Positions 57,477 to 64,000 of a stretch of DNA of 64,000 bases are shown here, in pieces. The stretch's first letter is position 1. Each line of letters opens with the position of its first letter. Under the pieces are notes generated by a model, which made no database searches, was not told where the DNA came from, and was given only the letters and a program-made list of their open reading frames with translations. A program made the translations under genes and the position numbers. Source of the DNA: Friedmanniella luteola (GTDB lineage Bacteria > Actinomycetota > Actinomycetes > Propionibacteriales > Propionibacteriaceae); the NCBI RefSeq assembly GCF_900105065.1, contig NZ_LT629749.1, forward strand, positions 682,001 to 746,000. Reading direction: 5' to 3'.

Positions 57477-60221
57477 GTGCTGCACGGCCGCGACCCGGAG
57501 CGAGCTCGGCTCGCCCAGCTGCTCGCGGCCGCGCGAGCCGGGCAGGCGTCCAGCGTGCTGGTCCGGGGCGAGGCCGGGATGGGGAAGTCGGCGCTGCTCG
57601 ACGACACCGCCGTGTGCGCCTCCGGGTTCCGGGTGCTCCGGACGGCCGGGCTGGAGGCGGAGTCCGCGCTGGCGTTCGCGGCCCTGCACCGGCTCCTCCG
57701 TCCCGCGTCGGACCGGGTGGCTGCGGTGCCGGCTCCGCAGCGGCGGGCGCTGCGGGTGGCGTTCGGGGAGGAGGACGGGGGCCGTCTCGACCCGTTCCTG
57801 GTGGCCCTGGGAACGCTGACGCTGCTGACCGAGCTCGGCGAGACGGAGCCGGTGCTGTGTCTGGTCGACGACCTCCCCTGGCTCGACGCCGCCTCGCGTG
57901 ACGCGCTGCTGTTCGTCGCCCGACGGCTGCTCGCCGAACGGGTTGTCATCGTGTTCGCCGCCCGCGACGACGAGGCGCGGTCGTTCCTCAGCCCCCTCGA
58001 CGTGCCCGAGCTGTCGCTGCGGCCGTTGGCGCCCGCGGCGGTGCGGTCGTTGCTCGAGGAGCGCGCCGGCGCCGGCGTCGCGGACCCGGTGGTGGACGCG
58101 CTGGCGGCGCGCACCGGTGGGAACCCGCTGGCCCTGGTCGAGGCTCCCGGTCGGCTGAGCGCAGGCCAGCTGTCCGGGACCGACCTGCTGCCCTCCGAGC
58201 TGCCGCTCACCGAGCGGATGGAGCGGACCTTCCTCGACCGTTGCCGTCGGCTGTCCCCGGAGGCTCAGACGCTGATGCTGCTGGCGGCCGCGGACGACTC
58301 GCTCCACCTCGCCGAGCTGCGCCGCGCCGGCCGGGCGCTGGGGGCCGGCGAAGTCGCCTTCGGCGAGATGGAGCGCTCGGGCCTGCTGCGGGTCGACGGC
58401 GACCTCGTCCAGGTGCGTCACCCCCTGGTCCGCTCGGCGGTCTCCCAGGCCGCCACCGCCGCCGAGCGCCGGGTCGCCCACGCCGCACTCGCCGCGGCTC
58501 TCGACCACGGCGCCGGGGCTGGGGCCGGTGCGGACGCGGACCGGCGGACGTGGCACCGGGCCGCGGCGGCCGAGGGAGCCGATGACGCCGTCGCCGAGGA
58601 GCTCGCGGCCACCGCTGCCCGGGCCGAGAGTCGCGGCGGCCACGAAGCCGCCTCGCTGGCCTACGCCCGTGCTGCCGAGCTGAGCACCCGCGACGACCAG
58701 CGCGCGCAGCGGCTGCTCGCTGCGGCCCGCAACGCCTACGCGGCGGGCCGGACCGACGAGGCCGAGGCGCTCCTCACGTCCGCACGGGCGGTCGCCGACG
58801 AACGGCGCTTGCGGGCCGCGATCGACCGGCTCCGCGGGCGGATCGAGGTCGCGGCCGGGTCCGCCGTCGACGCGCACCGCATCTTCATCACCGCCGCCCG
58901 CGACGTCGCCGCCCAGAGCCCGGTCCAGGCTCTGGAGATGGCGGCGTACGCCGGGGTGCTGCGCAGCCACGGCATCGACAGCGGCGCCGCCCTGCCGCCG
59001 GGCACCCTGTCGTCCTTCGTCGAGCCGGACGACGCCCCGCGGGTGCGGTGCCTCAAGCTGCTGCTGGAGGCGACCGACCGCGAAGCGGACCAGGACTGGG
59101 CCGGGGCCATCGGCACGCTGAGGACCGCGCTGAGCCACGGCATGGCGGCGGAGGACCGCGACGTGTGGGCGAACCTGGGGAACCTGGCGCTGCACCTGGG
59201 TGACGACGCCGCCCACCGTTCCTTCTTCATCCGCATGCTGGCCGCAGCCCGGACCGACGGTGCCGTGATGGAGGTGCTGTACGCGCTGCACCGGCTGTGC
59301 TTCAGCCAGTACGCGGCCGGCGACTGGTCCGCCGTGCGCCGCTCAGCCGATGAGGCGTTGTCGCTGGCCCGCAGCATCGGCCAGCCGGCGCAGACCGGAA
59401 CCCCCCTGGCCTGGCTGACCCTGCTGGCGGCGCTGCAGGGGCGCGATGACTACGACGACCTCCACGAGCGGGCCACCGCGCTCCTCACCCATCACCGACT
59501 GGGCGTGATGGACGGCTTCGTCGCCGATGTGCTGCGCTGGGCCCGCGCCGTGCGTGCGGGTCTGGGCGGCGATGCGGGCGAGTCCCTGCACCACTTCACC
59601 CGGATGCGCGACGGGGTGCTGGCCCGGCTGGCGGCCACGCCCCGCATCTCAGCCGCGGTCCAGGCCGCCGACCCTGTCCTCGCGCGGGCGTGGACCGACG
59701 AGATGGAGCGGTTTGCCGCGGCGAGCGCGCTGCCCTGGGCGCAGGCGGTGGCCTGCTACGGCCGCGCGTTGCTGGCCGGGACGGGGGAGGAGGCCACCGC
59801 GCTGTTCGAGGGCTCGCTGCGTCATCACGCGGGAGCGGGCCGTCCCTTTGACGCCGCGCGCGCCGAGCTGGCCTACGGTGAGCACCTGCGCCGTGCTGGA
59901 CGTCGCGTCGACGCCCGGGAGCACCTGAAGCGGGCACTCGACGCCTTCCGGGACCTGGCCGCCGACCCGCTCGCGGAGCGAGCGGCGGCCGAGCTGCGCG
60001 CCTCCGGGGAGACGGCTCGCCGACGCGACCCCTCGACCCTGGTCCAGCTCACCCCCACCGAGCTGCGGATCGCCCAGCTGGTCCGTGAGGGGATGAGCAA
60101 CAAGGACGTCGCCGAGCTCTGCTGGATCTCACCCCGCACGGTCGCGTTCCACCTCCGCAACGTCTTCACCAAGACCGGCGTCACCTCCCGCGGGGAGCTG
60201 GCCCGTCTCACCCTCGGCTGA
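57477..60221 (+). CDS. LuxR-family regulator with AAA-type ATPase (LAL-like)
   Basis: A 914-residue large regulator. The N-terminal ATPase has Walker A GEAGMGKSAL (about residues 31-40) and Walker B-like LCLVDDLPWLD near 123. A long helical TPR-like middle follows. The C-terminal LuxR helix-turn-helix is LTPTELRIAQLVREGMSNKDVAE...SPRTVAFHLRNVFTKTG (about 857-900). Such STAND-type regulators integrate an inducer with ATP binding. TAGGCT six bases before the GTG implies a leaderless mRNA. The divergent DJ-1 operon (150-base gap) is a natural target. Confidence 0.92.
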   Translation: MLHGRDPERARLAQLLAAARAGQASSVLVRGEAGMGKSALLDDTAVCASGFRVLRTAGLEAESALAFAALHRLLRPASDRVAAVPAPQRRALRVAFGEEDGGRLDPFLVALGTLTLLTELGETEPVLCLVDDLPWLDAASRDALLFVARRLLAERVVIVFAARDDEARSFLSPLDVPELSLRPLAPAAVRSLLEERAGAGVADPVVDALAARTGGNPLALVEAPGRLSAGQLSGTDLLPSELPLTERMERTFLDRCRRLSPEAQTLMLLAAADDSLHLAELRRAGRALGAGEVAFGEMERSGLLRVDGDLVQVRHPLVRSAVSQAATAAERRVAHAALAAALDHGAGAGAGADADRRTWHRAAAAEGADDAVAEELAATAARAESRGGHEAASLAYARAAELSTRDDQRAQRLLAAARNAYAAGRTDEAEALLTSARAVADERRLRAAIDRLRGRIEVAAGSAVDAHRIFITAARDVAAQSPVQALEMAAYAGVLRSHGIDSGAALPPGTLSSFVEPDDAPRVRCLKLLLEATDREADQDWAGAIGTLRTALSHGMAAEDRDVWANLGNLALHLGDDAAHRSFFIRMLAAARTDGAVMEVLYALHRLCFSQYAAGDWSAVRRSADEALSLARSIGQPAQTGTPLAWLTLLAALQGRDDYDDLHERATALLTHHRLGVMDGFVADVLRWARAVRAGLGGDAGESLHHFTRMRDGVLARLAATPRISAAVQAADPVLARAWTDEMERFAAASALPWAQAVACYGRALLAGTGEEATALFEGSLRHHAGAGRPFDAARAELAYGEHLRRAGRRVDAREHLKRALDAFRDLAADPLAERAAAELRASGETARRRDPSTLVQLTPTELRIAQLVREGMSNKDVAELCWISPRTVAFHLRNVFTKTGVTSRGELARLTLG

Positions 60222-60347
60222 CCAAGCCCTCGCCATCCCGGCCATCTGACCGGTGCCATGCCCGCGGACTGCCGCGAAGGTCAGAGGTGCCGGCCGAGCG
60301 TGCCGGACGGACGCCGCCCCGCAGACGGCTCCACGGCAGGGACCGCG

Positions 60348-61133
60348 ATGAACCAGACCAAGGACCTGCACGGCGTGCAGGACACGGTGGGGCCCGCGAG
60401 CTGGGTGCAACGCACCTCGGGCCGGCTCACCACCGCCGAACGCCGGGCGCTGCTGCGTCCGCTCGCCCGGACCCACGTCCAGAACGCGGTCGGGCGGCTC
60501 CGGCTCGCCCTCGGTGTCCACCCGGGCCGCCACGCCCACGTGGCTGCGGACCGCCTCAGACCACCCACCAGTCCGCTGACGCGGGTGGCGGAGCAGCGCG
60601 CCCGGGGGATCCTCCCCGGTCCGTTGCTGCACCACAGCTACCGCACCTACGTCTACGGCCGCGCCCTCGGCGAGCTCGAGAGCGTCGACGTCGACACCGA
60701 GCTGCTCTACGCCGGTGCCCTGCTCCACGACACCGGCCTGGTGGACCCGACCGGCGACGCCGACTTCACCCTCACCTCGTCGCGCCTGGCGCGGGCCGTG
60801 GCCGAGGACGTCGGGCTCTCGACCGCCGCCACCGACACCCTGCTGACCGCCATCACGCTGCACTGCACGCCCGGGGTCACCGCGGCCGCCGGCCCGGTCG
60901 CCTACCTGCTCGCGGCCGGTGCCGCCGCCGACGCCGTCGGCTTGCGCTGCTGGGAGCTGCCCTCGGCCACGCTCGCCGACGCGGCGCGGGAGCACCCCCG
61001 CGACGGCTTCCCGGACGTGTTCATCCAGGCCTTCCGCCATGAGGCTGTGCGCGTGCCCGAGGGCCGCGCCCGGCTGCTGCTCCGCTACGGCGCCTTGACC
61101 GCCGCCATCCGGTTCGCCCCGTTCTCCGTCTGA
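60348..61133 (+). CDS. HD-domain protein
   Basis: A 261-residue cytoplasmic protein. An HD phosphohydrolase-type motif is visible: H of LHHSYRTYVYG, then LLYAGALLHDTGL (HD pair), and a later ITLHCTPG. Metal-dependent hydrolysis of a nucleotide or small molecule is expected, close in layout to cyanamide hydratase-like HD proteins. ATG 60348 has CAGGGA upstream; a longer frame from 60258 is less likely. Same strand as the LuxR gene and the exporter. Confidence 0.78.
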   Translation: MNQTKDLHGVQDTVGPASWVQRTSGRLTTAERRALLRPLARTHVQNAVGRLRLALGVHPGRHAHVAADRLRPPTSPLTRVAEQRARGILPGPLLHHSYRTYVYGRALGELESVDVDTELLYAGALLHDTGLVDPTGDADFTLTSSRLARAVAEDVGLSTAATDTLLTAITLHCTPGVTAAAGPVAYLLAAGAAADAVGLRCWELPSATLADAAREHPRDGFPDVFIQAFRHEAVRVPEGRARLLLRYGALTAAIRFAPFSV

Positions 61134-61242
61134 GTCCGACGAGGCCGCCGTCAGGCAGGCCCCTGGCGTCCACCGGGCGCCCCCGACGACCGCACGTGCA
61201 GGTCACCAGCGATCCACCCGTCCTCAACCGCAGGAGGTCCCC

Positions 61243-62700
61243 ATGTCACACGCTCTGCACCACTCCACCGCCGCCGCTCCCCCCACCCCGACCAAGGACG
61301 CGCAGCCGCGCCGCCCCTGGTCGGTGATGGTCCTCGCGCTGACCGCGCAGGTCCTCGTGGTGCTGGACATCTCCGTGGTCAACACCGCCATGCCCGTCAT
61401 CGGGCGTGAGCTCGGCCTGGCGGGCGGCGACCTCCAGTGGATGGTGACCGCCTACCTGCTGCTCTCCGGCGGCGGGCTGCTGCTCGGCGGCCGCATCGCG
61501 GACCTGCTGCCGCGCCGACGCGTCTTCCTCACCGGCCTGACGCTGTTCACCGCCGCCTCCCTGGGCAGCGGGTTCGCCTCCTCCGCCAGTCAGCTGATCG
61601 CCGGCCGCGCCCTGCAGGGAGCCGGCGCCGCCCTGATGACCCCGGCCGCCCTCGCCCTCATCATGACCACCTACAGCGGCGCCCAACGCGCCAGGGGGCT
61701 CGCCCTGTGGGGCGCCATCGGAGGACTGGGCGTCGCCGCCGGTGTCGTCGTCGGTGGTGCGCTGACCACCTGGACCGGGTGGCAGACGATCTTCTGGGTC
61801 AACGTCCCCGTCGGCGTGGTGGCGCTGGCCGCCGCGGCCCACCTGCTGCCGCGGGGGTCCGCGGGCCGGCTGGGCGCCACCCGCTTCGACGTCCTGGGGG
61901 CCGCGACGCTCGTGGCGGGCCTCGCCACCCTGATGTTCACGCTGGCCCGCATCGAGTCGCGCGGCTGGGCGTCCGTCTGGACGTTGGCCGGTCTGGTGAT
62001 CGCAGCGGCGGCCGTCGTGGCGTTCCTCCTGGTCGAGCGTCGCGCACCCGCGCCGCTGATCCCACCGCACACATGGAGGATCGCCTCGCTGGTGTGGTCC
62101 ACCCTGGTGATGCTCGGCATCACCGGCCTGCTGATCGGCACGGTCTTCCTCACCTCCAACGTCGTCCAGACCACGCTCGGCTACTCGGCCCTCACCGCCG
62201 GGCTGGCGTTCCTGCCGCTGGCGACCGCGCTGGTCGTCGGGACCCACGTCGCCGCCCATGCCGCTGCGCACCTGTCGGGGCGGGTGATCGCGGCCGTCGG
62301 GCTGGTGGTGGTCGCCGGTGGGTCGCTGCTGCTGGCGCGGGTCACCGCCGCCGCCTCCTACCGCACCGACCTGCTGCCCGGGCTGGTCGTCGTCGGGCTG
62401 GGGTCCGGGCTGGTCTTCGTGGCGGTCTCGGCCGCGGCGATGCGCGACATCCCCGTCGAGCACGCAGGCCTGGCCTCCGGGTTCTTGATGACCGGTCACG
62501 AGGTCGGCGCCGCCCTCGGCGTTGCGGTGCTGTCCGCCGTCGCGACCGCCGCCGGCCCGCTGACCACGCCTGACGGCGCCGCGGCCGCCGTCGCCCCCGG
62601 CTTCATCACCGCCGCCGGGATCGCCGCCGCCCTCGCGGTCGTCGCCCTGCTCCGGATGCCCGCCACCCGCGGTGCCGCAGGTCCGATCCACCTGCACTGA
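61243..62700 (+). CDS. MFS drug/solute exporter (DHA2-like)
   Basis: A 485-residue membrane transporter with about 14 hydrophobic segments. The DHA motifs are VVLDISVVNTAMPVIG (TM1), LGGRIADLLPRRRVFLTG (motif A) and ALQGAGAALMTPAALALI (motif C-like antiporter region). Proton-driven export is expected. AGGAGG stands before the ATG. It follows the HD gene by 109 bases and precedes the hydrolase gene by 69. Confidence 0.9.
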   Translation: MSHALHHSTAAAPPTPTKDAQPRRPWSVMVLALTAQVLVVLDISVVNTAMPVIGRELGLAGGDLQWMVTAYLLLSGGGLLLGGRIADLLPRRRVFLTGLTLFTAASLGSGFASSASQLIAGRALQGAGAALMTPAALALIMTTYSGAQRARGLALWGAIGGLGVAAGVVVGGALTTWTGWQTIFWVNVPVGVVALAAAAHLLPRGSAGRLGATRFDVLGAATLVAGLATLMFTLARIESRGWASVWTLAGLVIAAAAVVAFLLVERRAPAPLIPPHTWRIASLVWSTLVMLGITGLLIGTVFLTSNVVQTTLGYSALTAGLAFLPLATALVVGTHVAAHAAAHLSGRVIAAVGLVVVAGGSLLLARVTAAASYRTDLLPGLVVVGLGSGLVFVAVSAAAMRDIPVEHAGLASGFLMTGHEVGAALGVAVLSAVATAAGPLTTPDGAAAAVAPGFITAAGIAAALAVVALLRMPATRGAAGPIHLH

Positions 62701-62769
62701 CCCCCGGTCGCCACCCGTTCCGGTCCACGCTCGCCAGCAGCGACCCACCCGCTCGAGAAGGAGACCACC

Positions 62770-64000
62770 ATGAGCGTCCAGACCCACCCGACCAGCCGGC
62801 CGCAGCGCACGCCGGACCCGACCAGGGAAGCCACGAACCGCCGCCCCGCCGGGCGCACCATCGTCGCTTCTGCCGTTGCTGGCGCGGTCGCCGCGCTGGT
62901 GCTCGCCCTCGTCGTGTTCGACGGTGGCACCGAGGCCACCATCACCGGGGCCCTGCTGCTCGGGTTCGGGTTCGGCTGGGCCCTGATGGCCGTGCTCACG
63001 GTGTGCCGCACCCGCCAACCGCAGCGGTGGGCGGTGGTGCCGGCGGTCGCCCTGGGCTTCACGGGCGCGGCCCTCGTGGTTCTCGAGCCGGGCGACCAGA
63101 CCCTCACCGCGTCGACCTGGGTGTGGCCGCCGCTCATGGTGGCGCTCGCGGGGTGGATGGTCGTCCAGGTGCGCCGCTCGGTGACCGGGAGGGCGCGCTG
63201 GGTGCTCGCCGCGGCGATCGCGGTGCTGGTCCTGGCCTCGATCGGCGCCGTCTACGGCAACGTCGCGCGGACGGCGGACCGGGCCGCGTTCCCCGCCCCC
63301 GGACAGCTGCACGACGTGGACGGTCACCGGCTCCACCTCGACTGCCGGGGCGAGGGCAGCCCGACCGTCGTGCTCTCCAACGGACTCGGCGGATCCTCGG
63401 CCGGGTGGGCACGGATCATGGGGCCCGTGGCCGCCACCGCCCGGGTGTGCGCCTACGACCGCGCCGGTCAGGGCTGGAGCGACGACGTCGCGAGCCCCCG
63501 GGACGGCGTGCAGTCGGCCGAGGACCTGCACACGTTGCTCGCGGTGGCCGGTGAGCACGGCCCCTACGTGCTGGTCGGGCACTCCACGGGCGGCACCGTC
63601 GCGATGACGTACGCCGCCCGGTATCCCGATCAGGTCGTCGGCCTGGTGCTGCTGGACAGCGCCAGCCCCGAGCAGTTCACCCGCCTGCCCGCCTACCCCG
63701 GCCAGTACCAGCTGCTGATGCGCCGGGGCCTGGCGCTGCTGCCGACGCTGAGCCGCCTCGGCCTGGTCCACCTGGTCCCCGGGACCTCCCACCTGCCGGC
63801 GGCCGACGCCGCGCGGGTCGACGCGCTCTCCGCCGCCCCGCGGGCCTACCGGAGCCAGCGGGACGAGATCTCGGTCCTCCCGGAGGTCTTCGCCCAGGCC
63901 CAGGCGCTCAGCACGCTCGGCGACCGACCGCTCGCCGTGCTGACCGCCTCCGCGAGCAGCACCGGGACCGACGGCTGGGTCGGCGCCCAGGACCAGCTCG
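62770..64000 (+). CDS. membrane-anchored alpha/beta hydrolase (runs off the window)
   Basis: An open frame from ATG 62770 (AAGGAG upstream) to the window edge, at least 410 residues with no stop. The N-terminal part has about five hydrophobic segments (near 34-58, 63-80, 88-106, 119-137 and 141-160). An alpha/beta hydrolase domain follows: oxyanion region LSNGLGGSSAGW, then AYDRAGQGWSDD, nucleophile elbow VLVGHSTGG (S272), and LVLLDSASPEQF. The C-terminal His is outside. It may be co-transcribed with the exporter. Substrate unknown. Confidence 0.88.
   Translation, partial: MSVQTHPTSRPQRTPDPTREATNRRPAGRTIVASAVAGAVAALVLALVVFDGGTEATITGALLLGFGFGWALMAVLTVCRTRQPQRWAVVPAVALGFTGAALVVLEPGDQTLTASTWVWPPLMVALAGWMVVQVRRSVTGRARWVLAAAIAVLVLASIGAVYGNVARTADRAAFPAPGQLHDVDGHRLHLDCRGEGSPTVVLSNGLGGSSAGWARIMGPVAATARVCAYDRAGQGWSDDVASPRDGVQSAEDLHTLLAVAGEHGPYVLVGHSTGGTVAMTYAARYPDQVVGLVLLDSASPEQFTRLPAYPGQYQLLMRRGLALLPTLSRLGLVHLVPGTSHLPAADAARVDALSAAPRAYRSQRDEISVLPEVFAQAQALSTLGDRPLAVLTASASSTGTDGWVGAQDQL

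Noticed and set aside
55884-59291. An 1135-codon minus-strand frame across the LuxR gene
   Set aside because: Only the 480 codons from ATG 57326 with AGGAGG are supported. The upstream part is antisense to the LuxR ATPase.

Overview
This 64 kb window is a very GC-rich, densely packed bacterial chromosome segment with strong G/C third-position bias, short intergenic gaps and many GTG starts. It carries actinobacterial signature genes: an acVLRF1-type release factor, a DtxR/IdeR regulator, SepX/GlpR, an FmdB/Ruc-like protein under a CIRCE element, and an ileS T-box of the translational kind. I infer Actinomycetota, plausibly Propionibacteriales-like; no rRNA or universal phylogenetic marker is present to fix the genus. 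No insertion sequence, prophage, integrase or CRISPR array was seen.

Layout. 1-6 kb: tail of an unseen gene, an acVLRF1 release factor, then a DeoR-type repressor divergent from a four-gene amino-sugar operon (SIS isomerase/deaminase, ROK kinase, NagA-type deacetylase, class II aldolase). 6-14 kb: a Tat-exported double-domain vanadium haloperoxidase, a small membrane protein, a photolyase, a DtxR regulator, an unknown protein coupled to a methyltransferase, thioredoxin, a nucleoside hydrolase and tRNA-Arg(CCT). 14-20 kb: a hemerythrin protein, a cyclase-like DUF2652 protein, a PIG-L deacetylase with a cyclic-nucleotide-binding (CNB) domain inside it, an MFS transporter with a C-terminal CNB domain, and an ECF sigma/anti-sigma pair. 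20-26 kb: a secreted sialidase, a LacI regulator, a membrane protein, an SDR dehydrogenase, and a HTH-ClpN regulator with palindromic operators over its promoter. 26-34 kb: secreted FG-GAP propeller, alpha-amylase and DUF4394 proteins, a second ECF sigma/anti-sigma pair and an SGNH lipoprotein. 34-40 kb: dioxygenase, YbaK, hydrolase, UDP-sugar pyrophosphorylase, nitroreductase.

39-55 kb is a housekeeping block: mscL, a SAF/CpaB protein, Ruc-like fmdB, penicillin acylase, T-box-ileS, acylphosphatase, 5-FTHF cyclo-ligase, GH13 glucosidase, Nei glycosylase, the moeA-moaC-mog-rimJ molybdopterin operon, sepX and tRNA-Ala(CGC). 55-64 kb is more accessory: a three-gene membrane operon headed by a tandem DJ-1/PfpI protein, divergent from a large LuxR-family ATPase regulator, then an HD-domain protein, a DHA2-type exporter and a membrane-anchored alpha/beta hydrolase cut by the window end.

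Two observations stand out. First, 14.9-18.6 kb looks like an undescribed cyclic-nucleotide-linked module. Second, at least fifteen genes have a TAnnnT -10 element exactly 6-7 nt before the start codon, so leaderless mRNAs appear to be a standard mode of expression here; in one case two leaderless genes share a symmetric back-to-back promoter, and in another palindromic operators overlie both promoter hexamers.
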